The notes below the pieces were generated by a model. That model did no database searches and was not told the origin of the DNA. It saw nothing but the letters and a program-made list of their open reading frames with translations. From Acanthopleura granulata (Eukaryota; Mollusca; Polyplacophora; Chitonida; Chitonidae), in the NCBI GenBank assembly GCA_016165875.1, contig JABBOT010000013.1, positions 17,118,368-17,182,367 of the forward strand: DNA of 64,000 bases, given 5' to 3'. Positions 37,701 to 49,293 of the stretch are shown here, piece after piece. Made by a program: the position numbers and the translations under genes. Position 1 is the first letter of the stretch; each line of letters begins with the position of its first letter.

Positions 37701-39446
37701 TCGCCTATCTTCAGGTTTACATCGAGAATGGCAGAATCTGTACTTGTGTGTATTGATTGGCCATCTTCCCCCACAAAGTGGCTCGATCTTATTTTCAAAT
37801 CTAAATGAAATATTTTCATTACAAAAGGAAAAACATGGCCAAATCAAACAAGCAGTATAAATTCGAATTGGTAACTTTTTTTCTTTCATTTTGACAAAAT
37901 TCCTGATGAAGCGTGATTGTTATTCAACATGGCTGTCCCCATAGAGCCTTCGTTCGGAGATCTCGAACGTTTGTTGTACAAAGTTTCCCGACGTACGGAA
38001 ATTAGTCATATGACGTAGCAAAATGGCCACACAATATGTTACAGGTCAAAGACTGGAAAGCAAAGATTCCCTGCCCGTATCTGGGAGTGAACCGGCCAAT
38101 CGTGTCTGTGAAATATTGGAGAAAAAATGATCCACATTCAAGACAAATATAAAAAGTGATTCATTAGCATCTTTCAAGATTGCAAATTTTCAAGAATATT
38201 TCGACACGGCGGTGTCTCCCTGTAGCATGCCGAGCCCAGCGTCAATGTGTACTCATAATTCTGTGAATCACTATATCGCCATGCCGAAGACACCAAACAC
38301 GACACCTACACATTTACATTACTTGGTCTATTCTCCGCACCTACCGCTTATGAGGCAGAGTGTCTATCCACTACACCAACACAATCAATGTTCGCTGTCA
38401 GAACAAGTGCACCTGGCAAATATTTCAGTGCAAAGGTATCTTATTTCCATGTTTAAATTTTATAACAATGAAGTGTCTCGTAAATTAAAATAAATAATAT
38501 CATCGGATCTATTCCTAATGTATCTAATCAGGCTGACATTTATTAACGCACACAATTATCAAGTACAGCGACTGAATATCGCAGATTTCAGTTGGACAGA
38601 ATTTTATCAACATTGCGTCTACTGATAATGAAATTTAATTCACAAAAAATGTCCCCGAGAGGCATATATTTGACACGTATCACTGACAAATAATGACTTA
38701 CAGTAATTGTTTTTCTTGCATGATGCCGGTATAGTAGATCACTCAAGCGTTAGGCGAACAACATTTTTCTGTTGTTATCAGATTTTCCAGTTTGTCTCGA
38801 TATGTAGCTCTATTTTCACGCGACCAACCAACTGCGATGTAGAGTTGGAGAGTCTACTGGAATGCACGGGGGAGTGAGGGTTGTTGTAAACACGTCCACA
38901 CATGGTTTCGTAGTTTGGATTATTCCATTGGGAAAGTTGTAAACGGCTTTCCTTATTATCGAAAGTTTGGGAATATGCCGGAAACGTGAAAGCATGTGAG
39001 GGACTAGCTTTGAGATTAGTTGGTCATATTCACAACATAAGTTCCATATTAACCGATTTAGGTTGTTCCATTTAGTGTCCAAAGACCTGGAACTCTGTCC
39101 TGTGTCCGGCGAAGATAGGAGAGCATCCAGACAGTGAGGTGGCCACGCAGTATATGTGAAAGGCTAGAAATGGTATAGCCACAACTGTCAGCTTTCCCTA
39201 CATATTTGCTAAGCCTGTATATTTGTAGGATGTGAAATAAACGTCAGACTTTGTTGACAGTTCTTGATCACAATTTCAACTATAACCAGTGACGTACACA
39301 AATTACTCCAGTACAGAGCCTGTGTGAGTTTAGGTGTAAAACTAGGATTTTTGCTTTTTAGAGAAAAAATAACAAAGCAGCGATGACATTGTGATAGTTG
39401 GCAAGTTGTCATGGCCGGTTTGTAAATGGTACATGGCGCTCTTTGG

Positions 39447-39713
39447 GAGCCTACGTGGCCGAGGGGAGTAGTGCGCTAGTGCAGCGCAGTGACGAAAGTG
39501 TCTTCCACCAATGCGATCGCCGTGAGTTCAAGCCCAGCTCACTCTGGCTTCGCCTCTAGTCTTACATGGCACGGTCTGCCGGCACACCTGCTGATGGTCG
39601 TGGGCTTCCCTTTGGCTCTACTCGGTTTCCTCCCACCATAACGCTGACCACCGTCGAATAGGTGAAATATTCTTGAGTACGGCGTAAAACCCCAATCAAA
39701 GAAATAAATAGAT
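39447..39713 (+). repeat. RUDI-like SINE, full length
   Basis: tRNA head cctacgtggccgagg, B box gtgagttcaagcccag, body, and gagtacggcgtaaaacccc plus an A-rich tail. Confidence 0.87.
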
Positions 39714-40159
39714 AATGAGGCTCTTCTGACAGTCTTCCACCAATATGGTGTACAAAATCCTACACAACACGTGGAAATTTTAGTTAGTAATTTGCCGGCT
39801 GATAGGTCTTTTGATAGGTCAATAAATCCCAATACACTGTTTTCCCTTGTTCTGTTGACGCCAGGGTGCTAGTGGAAGTGTAAGTTGTGACTTTTCAAAC
39901 ATTTATATGAACAGTTGGAACAAAACCCAATCCGAGCCCCAAAGGCCTGCAACATATTCTCTGTTTACTGTATTCAAGAATCGTACGTGATTACCCATAA
40001 ATCTCCAGTAACTGTGTAAGAGGGCGTGTTAGTTTTTACTTTTTAAAAATTTACATGAACAGCTAGAACAAAACCCTAACTAAAGTAAACTGACAGTAGG
40101 CCGGGTTTCATCTGTAACGTGTGACCATTTACCAGCTATGATCACACTGTCTCGCTGCT

Positions 40160-40245
40160 CTGGTTTATACCCCACCTTAAACTGACCACCATCGCATAAA
40201 TGAAAAATTCCTGAATATGGCATTAAACAATAACAAAAGAGTTAA
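40160..40245 (+). repeat. RUDI-like SINE, 3' end fragment (diverged)
   Basis: Contains ctgaccaccatcgcataaat and gaatatggcattaaacaat, an eroded version of the SINE 3' end. Confidence 0.55.
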
Positions 40246-40284
40246 ATTTTCAGTAATACACCATGCATGTAATGCACCACCTTA

Positions 40285-40830
40285 GGTAACCTGCTCGGTG
40301 GCCTAGCTGTTAAAGCGTTTGCCTCGGGGTTGGGACATCCGGGATCAAACCGGGGTGTGGCCATACCAAAGGCCTTAAACATGGTACTTCTTGTTGCAAC
40401 AAGGAAACAGGACCGGTCAGCCCGGTGTCATTTGAGTCATTTGAATTTGTCATTCATTGGCATTTGAAACCGTACTACTTTATATATTTTCTTAGTTCTT
40501 TGGTGGTTTGCGTTATTTGTCATATATGGAAAATGGCCTAGCAATTAGTGATCTAGTACGCCCATTTTGGTTGACGGCTGGTATAGAAGTATCGGTTCAA
40601 TATAATGTGACTGGGTCATGATGTCATGATGTTCCAGTGGCGGCAGCACTTTGACGGCATGGCATGGCTTTGAGTCGCCCTGTCACAAGAAGGTACAGTA
40701 TATGTACATTTAAAGGCTTCCTTCTCGTCATATCATCGTCCATTAGGACGGAAAACGGCACAAAATCATTTCCCACCGCTCCTCGTCTTATCACTGATAA
40801 ATTGTTGAGCACGACTTTAAACCCCATACA
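40285..40830 (+). mobile_element. Second tRNA-headed SINE, interrupted by another repeat
   Basis: The head reads tcggtggcctagctgttaaa (A box) and gggatcaaaccgg (B box). The body contains ggaccggtcagcccggtgtc. It resumes after 40605 with tataatgtgactgggtcatg, aaggtacagtatatgtac and a 3' end like ttgagcacgactttaaaccc. About 165 bases of the repeat described at 16021 sit between the halves. A minus-strand partner is at 54485-54760. Confidence 0.75.
40440..40600 (+). repeat. Dispersed repeat nested in second-family SINE
   Basis: Same family as 16021-16200. It lies between the two halves of the SINE at 40285-40830, so it inserted later. Confidence 0.65.
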
Positions 40831-41257
40831 GATATAAACGACAAGCGTATTATTATCCCTCTGAGAGACATTGAGCCGTTGTGCAAAATGTCGCCAAGTC
40901 AGTTTTGTCTTATTGCTATCATAATCAAAATACTTTTTCGAATTTAAGGACCGGTAGCCAGTTTATGGTTTAATCCTGTATATTACGTGTCATGAAAATT
41001 CATGATCGGTAACAAGGCACTGAAGTAGGCCTACGCATGAGCAACGTATGACTCGGGTTTCACAGTTTAATCTCCACGATTTGCATGGTCATAAGTTTCA
41101 GCAGATTTCGTTACATTTGGACGCGTCTGTTGACCGAGTCCAATCTAAGGTTTACCTGTTTCTGGCCAACTTTTACAAGTGGTGTTTCTCTTTTGAGATC
41201 GAGGGTCGAGTTTGAGCGGACTTAATTGAAGAATTTCGCCAATTTCTTCGGCTGATT

Positions 41258-41805
41258 ATGAACGCGAAACGAAAATATGAAGATCTTCTTGAAAGGGACA
41301 TGCAAGCCGTTCAGACCTTGCTGAAACTGGAACCAGGTAGTTCGGTCAAGTTTATGAGAGCTGATTTTGAGGTAAAGGAAAAGCAGCAGAATCAAATTTC
41401 GCCTGACAGTCTCACGGCGTTGCTGGCAGCGAAGCGGGAAATTCAGCACAGCACGGGACTTTGTGATGTAGCGGAAAATCTAGCAAAAGTCGTGACCGAA
41501 AGCGACCTCCGAAGAGTCATTGCTGAATTTGTGGATTTTTACGAGAAGCTTGACACAACGGATATCATAAATCGGAAACCAAACTATTCCTACACAGAAC
41601 TGATTTTCCTGGCACTGATGAGGTCTCCGAACTTCTGCCTTCCGATTCACGAGATTTACCGTTATATTCGTTCACGATTTGCCTACTTCAGGAGATACAA
41701 AAAGGAACACTGGAAAAGCGCTGTACGCCATAGCCTGTCCAAAACGAGATGTTTCACCAAAATAGGCGACAAAAATTTGAAACAGAGATCCGGCAGTTTG
41801 AAACG
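41258..41805 (+). CDS. Fox-1 exon 1
   Basis: Encodes the N-terminal 182 residues: the M-x-AKRKY start, a helical charged region, a pre-domain segment DLRRVIAEFVDFYEKLDTTD, and most of the forkhead fold through KTRCFTKIG and a basic loop. The donor is cg/gtaagt. Confidence 0.88.
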
Positions 41806-43080
41806 GTAAGTATATAAGACATAACATATGTTGTCTTTAAACTTTGAACCAGGCTTTCTCTACTGCTAATTCTGTAAGGTTTAGTCTCTTCTGCCTGATC
41901 AGAGCCATTAGCTTAACCATTAATCTCAGTGGACGAAGGATGCACAGAAGGTTTTAAAAAACCGTCTTCAGTCCCACGAGAGTTTATAGGCCTTGGCTGG
42001 AAAGCACAAGTACAAGTGCCACACTCAACTCAGGCATGAGAATGTCACAAACTTGGGAGAGGAGAATTTGGGGACATTTTTAAGCCGAGGTCATTGTACG
42101 CGAGTGTTGTCAATTACCGTGAATATCAGAGAAGTGGGTCACCAGCAAACAATGGGGCAGCCTTATTCTTTGCAATTGGCTAATTATCATATTTGCTAAT
42201 TGTTTTCAGAGCTTGCTATCTGTGGACTATTGTTCCTAAGAGTCTGTCCAATTTCGCCAGGGGAGATTACCGAGCTAGCATGGACCTAGCCGCCCGGATC
42301 AACGTTCTCAGGTGGGCTTTCAAAGAGGTGGACGCTCTGGAGTTCTGGAACAAATGCGCGGAAGCCGTTAGTGTGGTTGTGGAATCATTGAAAAAGGATT
42401 TGGAGGACGGTGACTACGCATTAGAGGTCTTTCAAAAACAGGTGTGCATTTTGCCCCATTGTTCGCATTCTGAACCTAGCCCGAGGGAGGAACCTCAAGG
42501 ACCCATGACATTTAGGTCGCGTCGGTCAACTGTAGGGATACAAGAAAATTCATTCCATGAAACGGATCAGCTGAATTCTTCCGACCATTTTGCTGGATCT
42601 TCGTGGTGTGTTCCGTCATCCTCTGGCAGTCCCTTCCCAAGTGAAACGGACAGCGATGTGTCTTACTCTTCAAGTTCCCCCGACAGCGGCCACGAGACTC
42701 TGGGGGAAATCTCTAGTCCAGAGGAGCTATTTCGGCAGTTCAATTACTACCAGAACCAGCACTGCAGCCCTGAACTACAGTCTCTCGCCCTCATCTCCAC
42801 CCAATGGCCGATGGGACATAACTCTGTGACGCAAAGCAATCTCCCCTTAGCGGAAGTGACAGTGGATGAGGTTTCCCAAGAATTCCATCAGTCACCGTTA
42901 CAGGTTCCGTTCCATGGTGAGATAGAGTCCGGACCGGTGACATTTTCAGGCATCTTGAACGGCCCTGATGTTCTGGCGAATAGCCTTGGCTTTGGCTGTG
43001 AGGCTTTCGTAAACAAAGATACCGTTTGTGACTACGGCGAATCACTAGACCTCAACCAGTCGAACTTTGTATACTTATAG
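41258..43080 (+). CDS. Fox-1: divergent forkhead transcription factor
   Basis: Two exons, 41258-41805 and 42210-43080, with an intron (gtaagt...tttcag) of 404 bp in phase 2; 472 residues. The forkhead (winged-helix) domain spans about residues 106-205. It reads RKPNYSYTELIFLALMRSP, CLPIHEIYRYI, then recognition helix HWKSAVRHSLSKTRCF, and after the intron CYLWTIVPKSL, the wing strand equal to the usual Y-W-T. In ordinary Fox proteins the recognition helix is W-x-N-S-I-R-H-N-L-S. Here the first Asn is Ser154 and the second is Ser159; His158 is kept. The N-terminus starts MNAKRKY, shared with Fox-2. The C-terminal part is Ser/acidic-rich (SETDSDVSYSSSSPDSG), like an activation region. Expected role: nuclear DNA-binding regulator. 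The class is not assignable; FoxN-like features (L-P-x-x-E-I-Y) are weak. Confidence 0.87.
42210..43080 (+). CDS. Fox-1 exon 2
   Basis: Starts after gttttcag and completes the forkhead domain (A-CYLWTIVP). A motif NFARGDYRAS follows that is mirrored in Fox-2 (SFAEGGYRPS). Next come a helical stretch and a long low-complexity Ser/Pro/acidic tail ending SNFVYL and TAG. Confidence 0.87.
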
Positions 43081-43681
43081 GTGTTCACAAGTGCTATGTC
43101 TATATACATGTATATTTGTGATATAAGTTTAACGTTTTAAAAAAGTTATTCTCTTAAAAATATCATTTTCACTTATACCAACCACATGCAAACCATACAA
43201 ATCAAAGTCGTTCATCCTTTAAGTGATGCTTTGTTACTGAGATACGTCTTGAAAAGTGTCCCTGTTAATTTATATGTATTTGCCCGTTTGTGATTTTAAG
43301 TGCTTGTTTTATATGTCCGCTTACGTGTTTGAATTAGTTCTCATGTGTTAATTCACAAAATTACGATTGCTTCCTCTTCAGATGGGATCGATCGGTCTAA
43401 AAATACGCATCAGATATAAAAATATTTTTTCGAGTGCAATTTACACTCATTTCTTATTCCGTTTAACAAACGTTGTACAAAAAATCGAAATGAAGTTCCT
43501 CTTTCCTTTGACCAAAGTGTCGTGAATAGATACATTTGTATATCCCCGACAAAATAAGTGAAGCTTCATTTGTGCTCATGATGATTCTGTTGGGTTATTC
43601 AATAGTCGGGGAACGAATATTCAACGATGCTCGGGGCATTGTTGAGCAGAGATACTTTCATTGACTCTTTGGAGTTCAGTC

Positions 43682-43687
43682 AATAAA
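43682..43687 (+). terminator. Probable polyadenylation signal of Fox-1
   Basis: The first AATAAA after the Fox-1 stop, about 600 bases downstream. No cleavage-site evidence is available, so this is inference from position only. Confidence 0.4.
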
Positions 43688-45968
43688 AGAAACTTTGTTC
43701 TTTTGTTCAGACACTCCTCTTGATTTAAATGTTTTTGCGAAATAGTTGTGCGTGAAATTACACTGCTACAAGTCACAAAACAGTTCGAAAAAATCACTAA
43801 TTGAATAGCGATATAGAAAAATTTATTTGTCTGTGTGTAACATTGCTAAAAATATCTTTAGTCTTCTGTTTGTTCAATCCCTTGAATTGTTATAGGTGCA
43901 GAACCTTACTTGTTCGGGTGTTAAGGAACTTATTTGTGTATATATTGTCTTGAAAATTCAAATCATTCCTTGAACTCTGTTCTATGTTAGACATCTGCTC
44001 GCATTGAATCAGTTCACCTGTTCCGAATTCTGTTTTCGTCCATTTTTCTTTTATCTATATGGTACCAGGTTTATCAAAAAAATATTATCTTTGGTTATCA
44101 TTTACGGCCAGATATACGACGTGTACCTGCTGCTAAAATATTTTCAAATGGATATGTGTTTGTGGTTTTCTCAGTATTTTGTGATCTTTGCAAAATATTC
44201 CTCTCCAACTTGCTTTTGAACACTCATTATGCCTGATATTTCACAAGTATTCGTTCTTGAAACACTTTGGTATTTATTACAAAAAGGCCTTTCATGTCAG
44301 GTGTGGATGTTTTGCGTGTCATGGCGGTTAGGTGTCTTACTGGTGGAAAACCACTAAAACCTCAGATTGGTGGCGACCATTCACAAAGTGGTTAGAGTGG
44401 TTACTTACCATTTAGATTTCCTCTGCTTAAAGTTGACACGAAACAGGCAGTTACGAGCCACTGACACACTGATTGACATTCGCCACAAACATGAGGCAGT
44501 ATTTTTGAAGGCTGTCACGAAAAAAAAATCATAATCCTGGCTTCAAAGTACCCTTAGAATTGCACGTGGAACAAAACCGAACGATGTATCAGCGAAGGAA
44601 AACGAATGTGACTTATGGCGATGATCAGGAGTGTGACGAAATATCCAATCGTTACAAAATTATAAATCGCATGTTCTTCTCACAGGATCCAGTGAACGAA
44701 AATGCACAGCAAAATGCCTCGTATGTATCTTAGAGCTGATATCTCAACGTAGGTCTCTCGAAGGAAATTAGTTTTATCTTAGAATGATATAGATTCGTGT
44801 TCATGTGGCGTTTCTTGAGTACAGCACATATCTAAAGAACGATTTCAAAGGTTGACATGACCTGGCTGGCGACCAGTGATTAAACGAGACGGAACGGAGA
44901 CGGTAGCTGGTTCAAAACCCGGAACTGCATTAACTGATTGTCCCTAATTAAGCAGGTAATCTGTAGATTTCCTCAGCTTTGAGTGTTCTTTGGCGACAAT
45001 ACGCGGTTGATTATCCTTGTATTGTTTTTTCGCATAGTGTAACATTCGTTGACCTCGCTTCCACCAATTAGCCTTATGCCTTACACGTGGGAAAGGTAGT
45101 GTATTGTAAATACGTTTTTTGTGGAACTCTCCTGTTTGGAGGCGAATTTTGTGGTTGTTCCACACCTGATCAGTCCTTGAGCACATGGAGGACTTGCTAG
45201 CAAGCATTTGCGTCCCGTCATTTAAATGCTGTGATGAACTGCGAGCTACCACCATGAAAGTTTATAAACATTGCTATGTACTTGGCCGACAGTGCAAAAT
45301 AGCCAAGGAGATTTATGACATGGACAGTCGAGCATTTGAACAGTGACATTTTACACCACCACCGTCAAATCGTAGCTGTACTGCAATTCATTGATATGGT
45401 GTTGTTAGCTTGATTTAGTGTTAAGTTAAGAAGGTTAAGTAATCATAACCAGTAAAATTAAGTTCCTTTTGGACAAAGCAGTATAGAAAGGTATGTGCTA
45501 GTGACTTATTTTCTTCACACTCTTACTTAATACATGCATACGAGTCCCGTCAAGGTAAACCATTAGGGCAAGACAACTCCCACAATTTCATGGCTTTTTT
45601 GTTCGAGTTTTGTCACCATTTAGTTACACGTTTATTTCATTTGTTACAATCTTTTACCATATATTACATCAAACCACGTCCTGTGCAACCATTAAGGCGC
45701 GAGATGTGTCCTTGGTGCATAAGAATAAAGAAAGTGAACTTTATCCGCGTGTTGGTGTACGTCGGTTATCTGTCTGCTATCTGTCTACTCCCCAGTGAGA
45801 GGCAGAAAAAGAAACTTAATCGGTAAAGGCGCTTCATCCCGTACAGTCCGGTTTAATCCATCCATAATACTAACCGCCAGTTAAAGTGGATAGCTGTTCC
45901 TGGTGGATATGACTTGGATTTCCTCGCCGTGAAACAAACAAATCCACGTGGCTATCTTTAAGCTACCT

Positions 45969-46180
45969 TCGTGTTTTGTGCCGTACTCGAGAGTATTTCA
46001 CTTATACGACGGCGATCAACATCATGGTGGGCGAGAAACCACGATCATCCGCAGGTTGCTGACAGACCTTCTCACGTACAGCGGGACAGGAAGCCAACAA
46101 GAGCTGGACATGGAACTCACAGGGACGGCAGTGGCTTGAGGCTCCTGAGTCATCACGCTGCTCTATCGCGCTCTCTGGCG
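45969..46180 (-). repeat. RUDI-like SINE
   Basis: Contains tgtgccgtactcgagagt, tccgcaggttgctgacaga, and gaggctcctgagtcatcacg near the tRNA end. Confidence 0.84.
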
Positions 46181-46840
46181 AATTAACAAAAGAACAAAAA
46201 TCACAACTGTTCGGAGTTCTCATCTGTTTAACACGTGGCCTCGGTACAAGACTCCTGAAACTATAATCATTCCATTCTTCTTACCAGCAATACATGAAAG
46301 GTGCAACAGAAAAGCGATGTAAGTGGGAAAAGTAATTTTTTTCTTTTCACTGGTCCAAACTTATCACTTACCTTTTATTTAGGTATCGGAATGGCAATCT
46401 ATATGTAAATATTTAGCCGTCCGCTCCATCTGTCCAATTTTCCATCTTTGTTCGGTTGCTGTAGGTATACACATAGATGAAGAGATATGAAGAGAGTTCC
46501 AATGGCAATGACGCTGTCGTATGGACTTCTTTATTACGTTTTTAAGTGGCTTAATCATAACTGAAGGTGATAGTATGCCCTTTGCAAACAATTTCACAGA
46601 CACTGGAATATCTTTATTAGACTTTCTTCCGCATGGCGTCTAAATTGATTCAAACAGGTTATTCCGGTCGGAAGAACGGCTTGAGGCTCGGAAACTTAAA
46701 AACACTCATCACTCTTTTGTTCCGATGCCTGCAAGTGCTGGGTGTTGTTAGATCCGTCAGTCAGAAGCTGTAGTTTCAGCCGTCATTCAGTGGTAATTAT
46801 TTGGTGTGCAGTAATATAATTTAAGGCAGAAGAAAGCTTG

Positions 46841-47370
46841 AAAACGATGCCAAAATCTGATGAAAGAGCGTTAAAATATATATAGTCTTCAACATTTATT
46901 TTCATTTTTATCTTTCAGGAGAAAGGAATGTTTGAAAGTGTTTTTCTATAGCGTGATTATTTGGGACAACGTCTTGGTATATATAATTTTGCCTAATAAT
47001 GCTCTACATATAGATGTGATGCATGTCTAATAAATGTATTTGAATGTAATCCAGTTGTTTATATTCAAAACATATGCATTTCATCTGAATTATGATAATA
47101 TTTAAGAACGTATCAAAAATGTAAATATGACATGTTGCATGAAAATACAAAATTCTGCTGTAAATATATTTATTAAACATGTGTAACATCGTCATACATA
47201 ACATTATTGCGCAAAGGCCATATTTATCAAGAGGTGGTCCCAATGACCATCATACAAAAAATTTTCAATTACGCTTTTCTCCTCAAAGAGAATATCAGCA
47301 TATATATGAAAGTGTAAAGCTGTAAATAAATTCTCACGCTCTTTCGTCTGATTCTGGCATCGCTTTTATG
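46841..47370. mobile_element. MITE-like element, copy 2 (about 530 bp)
   Basis: Terminal inverted repeats of about 28 bp: aaaacgatgccaaaatctga at the left, and at the right the reverse complement of aaaagcgatgccagaatcag. Internal blocks such as ttatattcaaaacatatgc and aacatgtgtaacatcgtca parallel copy 1. Lies between Fox-1 and Fox-2. Confidence 0.75.
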
Positions 47371-48789
47371 TTTTCTTCACCTGTAATATTTTTGCAATGA
47401 TTTTCATTTGGTATGACCCGAATATGTCGCGTCACAAATTGACATTCATGGACGGGCAAAGCAATTCTCAAGCATATCTGCTCTAAGCTTAGAAACTCTA
47501 CACGACCAGCCAACTTCTGGCGATAATGAGTATCTCATGTGACATCTCTGAAGACCAGAAAAAAGGGGCGGCATTGTCTTACAAATTTAGATCAAAACAA
47601 ACCAGTACGGCTAACGTGAAGACATTCTTAATGAATGGAAATTTCTTGGCATTTCACGATAATACTAAGTGCATAAATCTTTACTGATCCATAAAGTTGT
47701 GGTTTAATTCTATTTATACCTTTAATCAGTAATTGCTTTGATACCATTTCTGACAGTACAATGCATTTCTATTTTACTTTACAGAAAAAAATGTGCAAAA
47801 ACATGAATTCCATATCTTTTTAATCCAAAACCAAATCCTGTTTAAAACAACAATTGCCAAGGAAGATTTTTTCAACAACAAATATTTCAAAGCAATAGGC
47901 AGCAGTCAGAATTCACGTCATGCAAGGTACATGTAGCTACGTTTAACAGTTTTTTAAAAAAAATTTAAAAATCGTCTCTCTCACAAATTTACTTTCATCG
48001 AAGTATCATGGAAATAGGCAACACAGCTGTAGAGAGTAAAATATCCATTTTGTCAGTATATATAATACTCTTTCACTAGCTTTTTCCTGTTTTCTTGGTT
48101 AACAAATGTGTTTAAAATAAAATAATAATTCCCGATACTTTTTAATCCACCTTATACACAAAGACACCACATTCTTTCAATTTCTTTCAATGTTTTAGTT
48201 AATATGCTTACTCACCTTTTTTCCCCATCACACAGTTTTATAGCCGATGGGGACATCTATGAAAAGTCCCAGTGCAATTTGAATTGCTTAATCATATTCT
48301 TTGAAAGGCAAGCCCACTGAAACCCTTGAGATTTTGCTCAAGTCTTACACAAACTCTTGGACATATCTCTGGAAACGAGAACTTCCATTCACGTAAACAC
48401 TCCATTTTTATTTACTTATTTTCAATTTTATGCTTCAATTCCGTTCAACTGTCTAGGTGGAATCATGGTGTAAATTATGTTGCCATAATTTTTTGCTCTA
48501 ACAGTAAATGTGTTTTGGGGGTTTTTTTCCTTGAAAATTTATTCCTGAGAATATGCTTCTCATAAACAACTTAGTTCAAACTTACAAAGCTGGAGCTTCC
48601 CAGATGTGAAGCGGCATGGGGATATTTGAGAGTGGCTTCATGTTTCAAAGCAGGTAGTTTTCAACAGACACTCATTTGACATGTTACTCAAGCTTAGTGT
48701 ATGTGAAATCAGAGAAAGACAATATCACTATCGGTCCCTGAAGTTTTGAGCTGAAATTCCCGCCCAGCGGGGAGGATGATACTACGTGG

Positions 48790-48795
48790 TATAAA
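48790..48795 (+). promoter_or_regulatory. TATA box of Fox-2
   Basis: A TATAAA in the context gtggTATAAAgag lies 85-90 bases before the ATG. A start of transcription near 48820 would give a leader of about 60 bases. A GC-rich string (cccgcccagcgggg) sits just upstream. This is inference from position; Fox-1 has no comparable TATA box. Confidence 0.6.
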
Positions 48796-48880
48796 GAGTG
48801 AGCAGATATCACGAAATGTCACAATTGCCACATAGGTTCCACGAACACACTCATCTGTGCACCAAGATCACCGTCTCAAC

Positions 48881-49293
48881 ATGGCTGCCAAGCGTAAGTA
48901 CTATCAGGTCGACGACCTACCTCAAAGAGAGACTACCGACCTCAGATTGACCTATGCAAAGGTCGGCGCTTCCAGCCAGAGTGAGATAGGCCTACGCGAC
49001 GCTGTCCACGATCTTCTGACCGTCTACCGGAACATCGACAGGACTGATGACGTCAAGCGGAAGCCGAGCTATTCCTACACCGAACTGATCTTCATGGCAG
49101 TGATGCGGTCACCGAATTACTGCCTTCCCATCTACGAGATATATCGTTTTATCCAGGAGAGATATAGGTTCTACCGTGACGGAAGCACAAAGCACTGGCG
49201 GAGTGCCGTTCGCCATAGCTTGTCTAAGACAAAGTGCTTCAGGAAAATAGTTCTCCGCAGAAGAACAAGCTATGGCAGTGATCAGACTTCCAG
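48881..49293 (+). CDS. Fox-2 exon 1
   Basis: Encodes residues 1-137. They include a short N-terminus, a pre-domain segment (GLRDAVHDLLTVYRNIDRTD) similar to that of Fox-1, and the forkhead helices. The donor is ag/gtaggt. Confidence 0.88.

Larger units (their letters stand above)
27509..41257. other. Intergenic stretch between SLCO-A and Fox-1
   Basis: Holds seven RUDI-like SINE copies, a second-family SINE, the 33-bp minisatellite and old dispersed repeats. Short ORFs here are mostly SINE readings. The upstream exon and promoter of SLCO-A must lie somewhere in its left part but could not be placed. Confidence 0.5.
43081..48780. other. Fox-1 3' region and spacer to Fox-2
   Basis: Very AT-rich. 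Contains the likely Fox-1 3' UTR up to about 43700, one old repeat, one SINE and MITE copy 2. No further forkhead-like exon was seen on either strand. Confidence 0.5.

Noticed and set aside
38340..38398. tRNA-like string on the minus strand (ttggtgtagtggatagacac)
   Set aside because: Only the A-box side is good and no proper B box or acceptor stem follows. Treated as a SINE remnant.
38816..39082. 88-codon ORF on the minus strand
   Set aside because: Composition is not clearly coding, and it has no known motif and no convincing splice sites around it.
44944..45255. 103-codon basic ORF on the minus strand
   Set aside because: No recognisable domain, no second exon found, and no counterpart elsewhere in the window. 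Left unannotated as chance or an old repeat.
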